Source of the DNA: Cloacibacillus sp.
GTDB taxonomy: Bacteria > Synergistota > Synergistia > Synergistales > Synergistaceae
Reading direction: 5' to 3'
Assembly (NCBI GenBank): GCA_036655895.1
Contig: JAVVPF010000025.1
Span: 1-48,162 of the forward strand
DNA: 48,162 nt
This document shows, piece after piece, positions 33,461 through 42,255 of the stretch. The translations under genes were made by a program, and so were the position numbers. Numbering within the stretch: position 1 is the stretch's first letter; each line of letters begins with the position of its first letter. The notes below the pieces were generated by a model. It did no database searches. It saw only the letters and a program-made list of their open reading frames with translations, and was not told the origin of the DNA.

Positions 33461-34897
33461 CTACTTTAGGATGTTTTTCAGCACGATGGATTTTGTGTGC
33501 GTCATCTCGTCGAAGGTGGACATAACTCCCTCTGTGCCAATGCCGGAGAATTTGTAGCCGCCGAATGGCATTTCGAAGCTGCGGAAGAAGCTTGCGCCGT
33601 TGATGACGGAGCCGCCGCATTCAAGCGCGTTCGCTACGTGGAACGCCTCTTTCATGTCCTTCGTGAAGACGCATCCGCAGAGGCCGAACTTTGAGGCGTT
33701 TGCGATTTCGATCGCCTCTTCCGGCGTCTCAAAGGTGATGATGGGAACGACGGGGCCGAATATCTCCATATCTTTTGCGACGTCCGCCGTCTTTGGCACG
33801 TCCACTATGACGGTCGGTTCGTAGAAGGCGCCGCAGCGTTTGCCGCCGAGCACTATTTTCCCGCCCTGTTCCACCGTCAGCTCTACCTGCTTTTCGACTT
33901 CTTTTGCGGCCTTTTCGCTGATGAGGCAGCCGAGGCGCGTATCTTCGTCCTGCGGCATTCCGACCTTTATCTTCTTTATCTTTTCTACGGCCTTCTTTGC
34001 GAACTCCTCCGCGACATTTTTGTGGACGAGGAAACGCTTTGAAGCGCAGCAGACCTGCCCGGTATTGTACATGCGGCCCCAGATGAGTTCGTCGGTCGCG
34101 AGATCTATGTCGGCGTCCTCAAGGACGATGAAGGCGTCGTTTCCTCCCAATTCAAGCGCCACGTGCGCAAGGTTTTTCGCCGCGTGCTCCGCCGTCTCTA
34201 TGCCGACCTCGGTGGAGCCTGTGAGCGTTATAAGGTCGACGTCGGGGTGGGTGCAGAGAGCATTGCCCACTATCGACCCACGTCCCGTGACTATCTGGAC
34301 AGCTCCGTCCGTCACGCCCGCCTTTGTCAAAAGCTCAGTCAGCATACAAAGCGTGAGCGGATTGTCGGTGGAGGGCTTGACGATGGCGGCGTTTCCCGCA
34401 AGCAGCGCGGGCGCCACCTTCTGGTCGAAGAGGTCGCATGGGAAGTTGAATGGTATGACGCAGACGACGACGCCGACCGGTTCCCTTTGCGTAAAGAGGA
34501 TGTTTTTGTCTTGCCCCGCCTCCATGCCGGATGGGACTACTTCTCCGTACAGATGCTTTGCCTTCTCGCTGAAGGCCTCAAATGAAATAAAGATGTTGCC
34601 TATCTCGGCGCGCGCCTCGACGATGGGCTTGCCGGTCTCGGCGGAGAGCGTCTGCGCGAGCTTTTCCCTGTTCGCGTCAACGAGCTTCAGGAAATTTTTC
34701 ATGATCTCCGCTCTTTTATAGACAGGTATCTTGGCCCATTGCTTCTGCGCCGCCTTCGCGGAGGCGACGGCCCTGTTTACGTCCTCCTGCGTCGCCGCGG
34801 GCACTGTGTCGATGAGCGCGCCGGTCGCTGGGTTTGTAACTTCGATGACCTTGCCGTCTGAGGCGTCGGCCGGTTTTCCGTTGATTATCATTTTCAT
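33461..34897 (-). CDS. NAD(P)-dependent aldehyde dehydrogenase family protein
   Basis: 478 residues, full length. It oxidises an aldehyde to the acid. Marks: VIPFNFPCDLFDQKVAPAL (oxyanion Asn), TGSTEVGIETAEH (coenzyme loop), LELGGNDAF (general-base Glu), GQVCCASKRF (catalytic Cys, first of CC) and EIFGPVVPI. It resembles the lactaldehyde, succinate-semialdehyde and glycolaldehyde group more than acylating enzymes. AGGAGG lies ten bases before the ATG. It follows a FIST-domain gene by 29 bases in one unit, so a sensed small molecule and an aldehyde oxidation may be linked. The substrate is unknown. Confidence 0.9.
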   Translation of the reverse strand: MKMIINGKPADASDGKVIEVTNPATGALIDTVPAATQEDVNRAVASAKAAQKQWAKIPVYKRAEIMKNFLKLVDANREKLAQTLSAETGKPIVEARAEIGNIFISFEAFSEKAKHLYGEVVPSGMEAGQDKNILFTQREPVGVVVCVIPFNFPCDLFDQKVAPALLAGNAAIVKPSTDNPLTLCMLTELLTKAGVTDGAVQIVTGRGSIVGNALCTHPDVDLITLTGSTEVGIETAEHAAKNLAHVALELGGNDAFIVLEDADIDLATDELIWGRMYNTGQVCCASKRFLVHKNVAEEFAKKAVEKIKKIKVGMPQDEDTRLGCLISEKAAKEVEKQVELTVEQGGKIVLGGKRCGAFYEPTVIVDVPKTADVAKDMEIFGPVVPIITFETPEEAIEIANASKFGLCGCVFTKDMKEAFHVANALECGGSVINGASFFRSFEMPFGGYKFSGIGTEGVMSTFDEMTHTKSIVLKNILK

Positions 34898-34926
34898 CTG
34901 GATTTTTCCTCCTGTTTTTACGTGGG

Positions 34927-36093
34927 TCAGTTGCTGAAGGCGGTAAATGAAAGCATCAGGCCGCCGCAGGTATTGTTGTTGTCGCTTTCGTAGCCGTACT
35001 CTCCGAAGGTAAATTCAACGATGAACGGCACACCGTCTGCCTCGCGCTTGACGGCTTCGGCCACCTCGCCGATGCGGTCTCCGATGCCGGCGCGTCTGCC
35101 GCCGCAGTGTACCAGGTGATAGGCCGCGGGCTTCGCCCCCGCCTTTTCCCTGAGAGCGCGCAGCGTCTCTCCCGCAGAGGCCACCAGCTCGTCCACCGTC
35201 GCCTCCATGCGGATGACGCATGTTTTTTCCGCGAGGTTGTTGCCTACCGCCATCGAGCCGTCCGCGTTGCCGTTCATCGGGTGGCGAATGGCCACCAGGT
35301 CGCCGAGCCTGTCTTTGACGCCAAGAGGCGACGTGACGCAGGTGACCAGCAGGTTTGCTCCCGTTACGGCCTCTTTGCCGCAGCCGAGCCACTTAGCGAA
35401 CTTTTCCGTCGCCGGCTCTCCGTCTATTTCAACGAGAGTCCTGCTGCCGGAGGTCTTTGTGATTACGCCGAAGTCGTTCGTCTCGCGGTAGGCGCCCGTG
35501 AAAAGGTTCGTCATTTTGACGTCGCCGTAGAAAAAGGCGACTACGAGGCCGTCCGCGAAGTTTTTATCGCCAGCGTACAGCTTCCATTCCCCGGAGATCG
35601 AATTGTCGGCGGCGCTGCCGCCGAAGAAGGGAACGCGGCCTATGACGGAGCTTATGCCTTTTAAATAAAATTCTTCTTCCGCGGGAGAGGCTGCCATGTA
35701 GAAAAATTTAGGAGCGCAGTCCATCTGCGCCGCCTTCATAGCCGCAAGCGCCACAGCGCGCCCGGTAGCCACGGCGTCCGCTCCGCGTTCCGACGCAGCG
35801 ACCCCAACTTTCATATCCTTGTCCGCGAAAGCCATTACGCCGACAAAGCCGTCGTCTGAGGAGACGTAGCCGTCGGGCGTGATTATGCCGGTGAACGAGG
35901 TATTGCCGAAAGCTGGAACTCCGGGAAGAGCCTCTTTGACGCCATTCATCATTTCCGCAATGTCATATCCGCAGCTTCCGTAAACAAAGGCCGCCTTCAC
36001 GCCGTCCAAATTTTTGGCGGCGGAGGCCGCAGCCTCTTTTCCAGCCTCTTTTGCGGATTTCAGTACGCTTGAACCAACATTAGCCTGTAACAT
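34927..36093 (-). CDS. Free-standing FIST-domain protein
   Basis: 388 residues containing FIST_N (about 25-215: AAFVYGSCGYDIAEMMNGVK, FGNTSFTGIITPDGYV, VPFFGGSAADNS) and FIST_C (about 220-380: AVGNNLAEKTCVIRM, GGLMLSFTAFSN). FIST is a small-ligand sensor unit, thought to bind amino acids, and usually sits in chemotaxis, kinase or cyclase proteins. Here there is no output domain, signal peptide or membrane span. AGGAGGG lies seven bases before the ATG. It is the first gene of an operon with an aldehyde dehydrogenase. It may act as a ligand carrier, an adaptor or an enzyme rather than a sensor. Confidence 0.82.
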   Translation of the reverse strand: MLQANVGSSVLKSAKEAGKEAAASAAKNLDGVKAAFVYGSCGYDIAEMMNGVKEALPGVPAFGNTSFTGIITPDGYVSSDDGFVGVMAFADKDMKVGVAASERGADAVATGRAVALAAMKAAQMDCAPKFFYMAASPAEEEFYLKGISSVIGRVPFFGGSAADNSISGEWKLYAGDKNFADGLVVAFFYGDVKMTNLFTGAYRETNDFGVITKTSGSRTLVEIDGEPATEKFAKWLGCGKEAVTGANLLVTCVTSPLGVKDRLGDLVAIRHPMNGNADGSMAVGNNLAEKTCVIRMEATVDELVASAGETLRALREKAGAKPAAYHLVHCGGRRAGIGDRIGEVAEAVKREADGVPFIVEFTFGEYGYESDNNNTCGGLMLSFTAFSN

Positions 36094-36135
36094 AAAAAAT
36101 CCCTCCTGTCGCTCGTCGCGAATTTATTTTATTGT

Positions 36136-36197
36136 TTAAAGATGAGAATTGAGCCTGTTTGACATCTTTAATATATACCCTTGTGCAGAATTATCAA
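36136..36197 (-). promoter_or_regulatory. FIST-aldehyde dehydrogenase promoter with a long inverted repeat
   Basis: On the minus strand TTGATA (36192-36197), 16 bases, TATATT (36170-36175). A perfect 9-base inverted repeat, TTAAAGATG (36136-36144) and CATCTTTAA (36163-36171) with an 18-base gap, begins at the -10 and covers the first 30 bases of the transcript. It could be an operator or a leader hairpin. Confidence 0.55.
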
Positions 36198-36496
36198 CGT
36201 AAATATTCCGCATCACAGAACGGTGGTTCCGCTTGCCGGAACATTGTTACTAATCAATTCTCAGGCGGTGCGCGTGCGCGCCCGCGGGGGCGGCTCACGC
36301 GAAAGCGCGGCGCGGCGGCGATATGTGAGAAAAATAATATTTACTGCAAGTTGTCAAAAGTCGCGTCAAAAAGTCCACACAATTTCCGCCGCTTTGAGTT
36401 TTTCAGCGCGGAAGCAGAGTCTTTTTCCGCGTAAAGTGCAGCCGTCTGCCTCAATCCCATCGTAATATGCTAAAATAACCATCGAGGTGAGCGCGT
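36198..36496. other. Gene-free stretch upstream of the HD-GYP sensor
   Basis: This is part of a 403-base gap between divergent genes. It holds a GC-rich purine/pyrimidine patch (about 36265-36325) and, near the end, TAAAAT (36471-36476) as a possible -10 without a good -35, then the GAGGTGA ribosome site of the next gene. I see no RNA gene, and no ORF with a ribosome site. Confidence 0.4.
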
Positions 36497-39436
36497 TTGA
36501 AGAATAAAATTTTTATTTTTTTAATTCCCGTCCTGCTGCTGCTCAATGTGGCGCGAGCCTCGGCTGATAACCTTTTTCTTGCCGACTACAATCAGGTTTT
36601 ATACAATTCAGAATCGGGCATGGAGGCAAACGAGGCAAACGACGTCTGCCAAACCTCCGACGGATATATATGGGTCGCCACTTACAGCGGGCTTATGCGT
36701 TTCGACGGAGTCAAATTCCAGCGTTTCAACACCAAAGCAGACGAATTTACGGCAAAAAGCGCGACGACTCTCTTTGAGGACAGCCGCAAACGCCTCTGGG
36801 TCGGCACCAACGACAAAGGGCTCTTCGTGCGTGAAAACGGCCGTTTCCGCCATATCGAAGACGCCTCAGGCGGCGGCTTCAACACAGTACGCGCGCTCGC
36901 GGAGGACGCGGCCGGGCGTATATACTTTGGCGCTGGCAGCGGCGTCGGCGTCGTTTCTGAAAAGGGCCTCGTGCGCGTCGGCATGGGAGAATGGGACTCC
37001 TCCTTCATCCTTGACATGGGCGCTGCGCCGGACGGAAGCGTCTGGGCCGTCGCGCGCACAGGAGAACTGTTCATCCTGCGCGGCGGAACGCTTGAACGCC
37101 GTTTCGCGCAGAAGGAACTGGGCGGACACGGCGTCATCAGCATCCTGCAACATTCCTCCGGCACAATGTACGGAGGCCTCTCCGACGGCGGGCTTCTGCA
37201 AATGACCTATACCGGCGGCGCGCTTACGACGCGGCTGATAGAGACGCCCGGCATGAGCAGCGTCAACGGCCTTTTTGAAGACCGGTCGGGGCGGCTGTGG
37301 CTCTGCGCCGACAACGGCCCTGCCTATTTCGACGCCGATTTTAAATTCCACAAAGTGGACGGCTGCCGGCTCAACAGCTCTCTTGAACGCATCCTCCAGG
37401 ACTACGAGGGGCAGTACTGGCTTGCCTCCTCGCGTCAGGGGATGCTGCAGCTTTCAAGGAATAAATTCACCGATATAAACTTCGCGCTCGGTGTTCCGGC
37501 AGGCGTCGTCAACGCCGCTCTTGCCGAAGAGGGACGCCTTTATATAGGCAGCGACGCTGGGCTTTTCATCGCCGATAAAAACTACCGATTCATCGAAACG
37601 CCGTATACGAAAGCGCTCGCCGGAAAGCGCGTGCGTCACCTCATGCGCGATTCAAAAGGAAATCTCTGGATAAGCGTTTACTCGACCGGCGACGGTCTCA
37701 TGCGCGTGAAGCCCGACGGCTCTGTGCGGATATTCTCGAAGGCCGACGGTATGCCCAACAATAAAATACGAATGACGATGGAACGCGCAAACGGCGATGT
37801 CGTGGCCGCCACAAACGGAGGCGGCGCCGTCATCCGCGGCGACAAAGTGGTGCAGACGATAGGCGCGCGCGAAGGCCTGACGAACCTCACCGTCCTCACA
37901 CTCTGTGAGGACGGCGACGGCGCACTCTGCATAGGCACCGACGGCGGCGGCATCTTTGTGATGAAGGACGGGAGCTTAAAAAACTACACGGCGCGCGACG
38001 GCCTACACGCGGACGTCATCCTCAGGCTCCTTTACGACAAACAGCACAAAGGCCTTTGGGTGAGCGCCGGAAACGGCCTCTGCTTTGTGGACGCGAACGG
38101 CAAGATACGGCAGATAGAGGTCAACGCCCCGATAACAAGCGGCATATTCGACATAGTTGAAAACTCAAACGGAAAGCTCGTGCTGCTTGCCGACACCGGC
38201 GTCCATATCGCTGACAAAAAGGCGCTCTTTGCCGGAGACGATGTGAAATGGGAATCCTACATGCACCGCGACGGCCTGCACTCCACAGTGACCGCCAACT
38301 CATGGAACCAGTACGGCGGCTCGGGCAAATTATACCTCTGCGGCACGAACGGGCTTTACTCAATAAACTTAGACAACGTGCAGAAAAACAAACACAGGCC
38401 GAAACTTGCGGTCAACCGCGTCACGGCCGACGGAAAAGTCTTTGAGAACACAACGAAAATAGAGATACCCAGCACAACGAAAAGGCTTACGGTAGACCTC
38501 GCCGTGCTCAGCTACATGAATCCCGACTACAACCGGGGACAGTACCGTTTAAAAGGCTTTGACAAAGAAGACAACTACGGCGGCCCAAAAGAACTCTCTA
38601 ACATAAGCTACACAAACCTCAAAGGCGGCACCTACACGCTTGAGTTCACCGCAGAAAACAGCGACGGCGTCACAAGCACGGCACCGCTTGAAATAATCAT
38701 AGTAAAAGAGCGCGCTTTCCACGAGCGGCCCGCAGTCGTCGTCATGGCGCTGCTTTTGCTTGCCGCGCTCATCTTCCTCCTCACGCGCTGGTATTATCAA
38801 AGACGCGCCAAAGAGCTTGAGCGCAGACAGGAAGAACTGCGCGCGATCGTGGCCCAGGCCTTCTCCGCGATAGCCGACACCATCGACGCGAAGGATACAT
38901 ATACGCGCGGCCACTCTACCCGAGTCGCGGAATATTCTGTCGCAGTAGCAAAAGAGATGGGCTTTTCGCAGCAGCAGCTCGACAACCTCTACTACACGGC
39001 GCTGCTGCACGACATCGGGAAAATAGGCATCCCCGACAACATCTTGAACAAGCCCGCAAAACTGACGGACGAGGAATACGAGATAATGAAGCAGCACCCG
39101 GCAAAGGGCGGCCACATCCTCCGCAACATAACGATAATAGACGAAATAAAGGACGGCGCCGCCTACCACCATGAAAAATACGACGGCACGGGATACAACG
39201 AAGGTCTCAAAAGAGAGGCCATCCCGCTCATAGCGCGCATAATATGCGTAGCCGACGCACTTGACGCAATGGCCTCCACTCGTCCCTACAGAACTGCGCG
39301 CAGCCTGGACTACATTCTCTCAGAGCTTGAAAAAAACATCGGCACGCAGTTTGACCCGCAAATAGCCCGAATAATGATAGAGCTGCTGAAAAACGGAAAA
39401 CTGAAACTCTACCAGGACGGGGAAGAGGAACGCTGA
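36497..39436 (+). CDS. Two-component-type beta-propeller sensor with HD-GYP output
   Basis: 979 residues from TTG, with GAGGTGA six bases upstream. Order: signal peptide (1-24); periplasmic beta-propeller of Reg_prop repeats (about 40-640, recurring pattern LWVGTNDKGLF, LWISVYS, LCIGTDGGG); Y_Y_Y domain (about 660-740); membrane span (about 748-768); coiled coil; and an HD-GYP domain (about 785-975) with HSTRVAEYS, LLHDIGKIGIPD (His838, Asp839) and YHHEKYDGTGYNEGL. The output is probably a c-di-GMP phosphodiesterase. The usual GYP is GYN here. It resembles hybrid polysaccharide-sensor kinases with the kinase part replaced by HD-GYP. The ligand is unknown. Confidence 0.9.
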   Translation: MKNKIFIFLIPVLLLLNVARASADNLFLADYNQVLYNSESGMEANEANDVCQTSDGYIWVATYSGLMRFDGVKFQRFNTKADEFTAKSATTLFEDSRKRLWVGTNDKGLFVRENGRFRHIEDASGGGFNTVRALAEDAAGRIYFGAGSGVGVVSEKGLVRVGMGEWDSSFILDMGAAPDGSVWAVARTGELFILRGGTLERRFAQKELGGHGVISILQHSSGTMYGGLSDGGLLQMTYTGGALTTRLIETPGMSSVNGLFEDRSGRLWLCADNGPAYFDADFKFHKVDGCRLNSSLERILQDYEGQYWLASSRQGMLQLSRNKFTDINFALGVPAGVVNAALAEEGRLYIGSDAGLFIADKNYRFIETPYTKALAGKRVRHLMRDSKGNLWISVYSTGDGLMRVKPDGSVRIFSKADGMPNNKIRMTMERANGDVVAATNGGGAVIRGDKVVQTIGAREGLTNLTVLTLCEDGDGALCIGTDGGGIFVMKDGSLKNYTARDGLHADVILRLLYDKQHKGLWVSAGNGLCFVDANGKIRQIEVNAPITSGIFDIVENSNGKLVLLADTGVHIADKKALFAGDDVKWESYMHRDGLHSTVTANSWNQYGGSGKLYLCGTNGLYSINLDNVQKNKHRPKLAVNRVTADGKVFENTTKIEIPSTTKRLTVDLAVLSYMNPDYNRGQYRLKGFDKEDNYGGPKELSNISYTNLKGGTYTLEFTAENSDGVTSTAPLEIIIVKERAFHERPAVVVMALLLLAALIFLLTRWYYQRRAKELERRQEELRAIVAQAFSAIADTIDAKDTYTRGHSTRVAEYSVAVAKEMGFSQQQLDNLYYTALLHDIGKIGIPDNILNKPAKLTDEEYEIMKQHPAKGGHILRNITIIDEIKDGAAYHHEKYDGTGYNEGLKREAIPLIARIICVADALDAMASTRPYRTARSLDYILSELEKNIGTQFDPQIARIMIELLKNGKLKLYQDGEEER

Positions 39437-39519
39437 TTTTTTGCACTTGTCGATTGCGAAAGTAACCGAGAGTTTGTCTCTGCATATAGATTAGAATGTC
39501 AATGCACCATTTCTGGAAG

Positions 39520-40425
39520 CTATGGTAATTTTACTGTGAAATCGTATTCTTTGAATTCAAACATATCAGAAGCGATAATCAGCGCTTCGTAGCGTTTGAG
39601 ACGCTCTTTTATGTTGGCGTTGTCTTTTTGGTACATCCTCATTAGCATGGCGTGGATCAAAGCTACTGCAGACGAGGCCGGTTCTACAAATAGAAAATAT
39701 TTTAAAGGGGTTATCAAAACATGGTTTGCATGCTGGACGATGGGGGACATTTGACTGTCTGTTACAGCAATTATAGGTATACCTTGGGTATGTAAGGTCG
39801 ATGCTATTTTCAATGTTTCTTTCGGATACCTAGGGTAGGTAAAGACAAGTGCGACAGATTTTTCACAGAGGAACTCCATTGCTCCGTAGAATGCCATATC
39901 TCTTTGCTTTACAACAAAGACTCTCTCTCTAAAAATCGTTAGGTAATCGGCAAGATATTGAACTAAATACCCTTGGGTGGGGCCTCCTACGAGCACCACG
40001 GTATCCGCTTGAATAAGCCTGTCTACACATTGGTCAAAAATTTGGGGGTCAATGCTAAGCATGGTTTCGTCAATAAGATCTTTTTCTAAAGTCAGGATCC
40101 TATGGACTACATGCTCGTCAGATCCAACGCAAGAAATTTGACGGAACGCACTTGTTTGCGTTGCCTCTTGTGTTTGTATTCTCAAATCGAGTTGGAACGC
40201 TGAAAAGCTACTATAGCCTATAGCATAAACGAACCTAGTCAAAGTGGCTTCGCTGACATGAGCTTTTTTGGCAATTTGGGGGGCATTCAGGAGTGCCACC
40301 TCATAGATGTTGTCACATATAAACTTCCCGATGAAGGTTTGTTTTTTAGTTAGATTAGGTGCGGCTTCGATAATCTTTTCGCTTATTGTTTTCATTAGAC
40401 AGCTCTTGCATAATGCAAGATACAT
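39520..40425 (-). CDS. RpiR family transcriptional regulator (HTH plus SIS)
   Basis: 301 residues. The N-terminal HTH_6 domain (about 12-90) has LTKKQTFIGKFI, APQIAKKAHVSEATLTRFVY and GYSSFSAFQLDL. The C-terminal SIS domain (about 130-265) has TVVLVGGPTQGYLVQYLADY and LVFTYPRYPKETLKIA. RpiR proteins usually sense phosphosugars; here the divergent genes encode methyl transfer and uptake, so the ligand is open. AGGAAGG lies four or five bases before the ATG. A later ATG (40395) has only a weak site. GAAATNATTTC palindromes in the 363-base divergent region are its likely operators. Confidence 0.88.
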   Translation of the reverse strand: MYLALCKSCLMKTISEKIIEAAPNLTKKQTFIGKFICDNIYEVALLNAPQIAKKAHVSEATLTRFVYAIGYSSFSAFQLDLRIQTQEATQTSAFRQISCVGSDEHVVHRILTLEKDLIDETMLSIDPQIFDQCVDRLIQADTVVLVGGPTQGYLVQYLADYLTIFRERVFVVKQRDMAFYGAMEFLCEKSVALVFTYPRYPKETLKIASTLHTQGIPIIAVTDSQMSPIVQHANHVLITPLKYFLFVEPASSAVALIHAMLMRMYQKDNANIKERLKRYEALIIASDMFEFKEYDFTVKLP

Positions 40426-40488
40426 AAGGCCTTCCTTCCTAATAATTATCCATTGTGAAATTTAATAGAAAATTATTTTTAAAATTAT

Positions 40489-40499
40489 GAAATCATTTC
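40489..40499. promoter_or_regulatory. RpiR operator candidate, site 1
   Basis: GAAATCATTTC, a perfect palindrome with a one-base centre, 64 bases before the rpiR start and probably within its promoter. The same pattern recurs near the mttB-like promoter. Confidence 0.5.
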
Positions 40500-40610
40500 T
40501 TCAGCAAGTATATATTCTATCATTGTTGTTTTAAGTACACAACTCTTATTTACTACATACGTGTCTATATTAGGACGTCAATCTCTTATATTTTTAGAAT
40601 AAGCGTCCAA

Positions 40611-40633
40611 AATATTTTTTGTATAAAAATATT
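40611..40633. promoter_or_regulatory. AT-rich inverted repeat in the RpiR/MttB divergent region
   Basis: AATATTTTT-N5-AAAAATATT, perfect, in the middle of the divergent region. Its AT-only composition makes chance more likely than for the GAAAT sites; it may be an upstream promoter element or protein-binding site. Confidence 0.3.
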
Positions 40634-40692
40634 ATAATTATAACAGCCTCTATAGAAGAAAAATTATACTAGATAGCGTTGAGTTCATCCTA

Positions 40693-40720
40693 TTGACAAG
40701 AAAGCTAAAGGGAATATAAT
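40693..40720 (+). promoter_or_regulatory. Consensus promoter of the methyltransferase-TRAP operon
   Basis: TTGACA (40693-40698), 16 bases, TATAAT (40715-40720): both hexamers are perfect. Transcription should start near 40727 and leave a leader of about 60 bases, within which two palindromic sites lie. Confidence 0.8.
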
Positions 40721-40723
40721 GAA

Positions 40724-40762
40724 GATATTATTTCATAAATCAAATAACAAAGAAATTATTTC
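40724..40762. promoter_or_regulatory. RpiR operator candidates, sites 2 and 3
   Basis: GATATTATTTC (40724-40734, one mismatch) covers the predicted start site. GAAATTATTTC (40752-40762, perfect) lies 28 bases further down, before the ribosome site. With site 1 they define GAAATNATTTC. Binding here would block initiation or elongation. Confidence 0.5.
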
Positions 40763-40788
40763 TTAAATAATTGAAAGGGATGGAATTC

Positions 40789-42201
40789 GTGAGACCAAAG
40801 ATAAAATTATTGGATGACGAAGAAATCAAATATATTGATCGTATTTCGAGAGATATATTAAAAGAAATTGGCTTTATTTGTGAAGATGATGAAGCAATGT
40901 CAATATTTGCAAAGGCTGGGGCGCGTGTACTGATAAAAGATAAGAAAGTTTTTCTAACCAATCATATTATTGACCAAGTTATTGAAACTTTCAATCCTAT
41001 GGTGGAACTATATGGGCGCAACGGGCGTGAAACTCTTCATGTTGGAGGAGATAATCTGTATTTTGGAACCACAGGCTTTGCTACCAATTATCTTGATTTA
41101 GAAAACGGAGGGTATCGTCCGTCAACTAGTAAAGATGTCGTAGATATAATGAAGCTCTGTGACGTTTTGGATCCGCCGGATTATATTCTTCCTAGTGTTG
41201 GAGCTACAGATGTGGAGCCTGAATATGTGGATCTGTATGAGTTTAAGGCGGGAATGCTTTATACCTCCAAGCATATTCAAACGCAGGCAAATGATCGTAA
41301 AAATGTTAAGAAAATAATTAAAATGGCGGAGTTTATGGCTGGTAGCAGTGAGGAACTGAGGAAGGCGCCATTTTTTTCGTTCCTAGTAACATTGACCAGT
41401 CCTTTGCATCAGCGCAGCGACTCCATGCAGCTCATTATAGAGTCCGCGCAGAATAATATACCTCTCTTTATTGAATCTGGGCCTATGGCAGGGGCGACGT
41501 CGCCAGTGACTTTAGCTGAAACTGTCGCTATAGCAAATGCAGAACTTTTAAGCAGTATGATTCTGGCTAAACTGGTAAACCCCACGGTTCCAACTATATA
41601 TGCAAGCTGGGCAAGAGCCATCAATATGCAAAACGGTTATGTGAGTGTTGGTTGTCCGGAGTTTGGTATGTTGCGTGTGGCAACAACTCAGATGGGAAAA
41701 TATTATGGGCTCCCAACCGGAGGCGGCGGAAACCTGACTGACTCTTTATCTCTTGATCCGCAGCTTGGAGCGGAACAGTGTTCGACTAGTATGTTGCCTG
41801 CGATGGCTGGCATTAATATGATCCAAGGCATGGGGCTAATCGCCGGTATGAATGCTGTAAGTGCGGAAGCGCTTGTCATTGCGTCTGAAATTGCAAATTA
41901 TGTAAAAAGAGTACATAGAGGAATTGATGTCAATAAGGATTTTAAGGGGGTTGAGCTTATTAAAAATATTGGCCCTTCTGGCGATTTCTTAACATCGGAA
42001 CACACTTTAGAAAATTTCAAAAAAGAACTTTGGATGCGGAGCATATTCGACTGTTCTGCCGTTAAAAACGAAAACAGTCAACTGGAATCTGGTGTGCTGA
42101 GTAAAACGGTTATGAAAACTAAGAAACTAATGAAAAGATATGTTCCTATTACTTTGCCCGAGGATGCAGAGACTGTGCTTGATAATATTATCCGCAGCTA
42201 A
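40789..42201 (+). CDS. MttB-family corrinoid-dependent methyltransferase, non-pyrrolysine
   Basis: 470 residues from GTG (MRPKIKLLDDEE), with AAAGGG nine bases before; the ATG at 40780 abuts that site. The protein belongs to the trimethylamine methyltransferase superfamily (YFGTTGFATNYLDLENGGYR, SGPMAGATSPVTLAE, YASWARAINMQNGYVSVG, GLPTGGGGNLTDS). There is no in-frame amber codon, so it is a member of the non-Pyl group, which demethylates quaternary amines such as glycine betaine, proline betaine, carnitine or butyrobetaine. It transfers a methyl group from the substrate to the Co(I) corrinoid protein encoded next. The substrate is not predictable from sequence. Confidence 0.88.
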   Translation: MRPKIKLLDDEEIKYIDRISRDILKEIGFICEDDEAMSIFAKAGARVLIKDKKVFLTNHIIDQVIETFNPMVELYGRNGRETLHVGGDNLYFGTTGFATNYLDLENGGYRPSTSKDVVDIMKLCDVLDPPDYILPSVGATDVEPEYVDLYEFKAGMLYTSKHIQTQANDRKNVKKIIKMAEFMAGSSEELRKAPFFSFLVTLTSPLHQRSDSMQLIIESAQNNIPLFIESGPMAGATSPVTLAETVAIANAELLSSMILAKLVNPTVPTIYASWARAINMQNGYVSVGCPEFGMLRVATTQMGKYYGLPTGGGGNLTDSLSLDPQLGAEQCSTSMLPAMAGINMIQGMGLIAGMNAVSAEALVIASEIANYVKRVHRGIDVNKDFKGVELIKNIGPSGDFLTSEHTLENFKKELWMRSIFDCSAVKNENSQLESGVLSKTVMKTKKLMKRYVPITLPEDAETVLDNIIRS

Positions 42202-42255
42202 CGATTATAGAATTTTTTACCTATCATATAAAAAAGAAAGTGTGGAGTTACAAGG

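Noticed and set aside
33840-34721. Plus-strand open frame of about 290 codons opposite the aldehyde dehydrogenase gene
   Set aside because: Ser/Thr/Pro-rich antisense shadow of a full-length enzyme.
40571-40610. Interrupted hairpin (GGACG...CTTAT / ATAAG...CGTCC) in the RpiR/MttB divergent region
   Set aside because: Stem is split by an asymmetric bulge and has no terminator T-run or known riboswitch feature; likely chance in AT-rich sequence.
40789-42201. Pyrrolysine-containing trimethylamine methyltransferase
   Set aside because: No in-frame amber codon interrupts the gene and no pyl genes are seen in the window.
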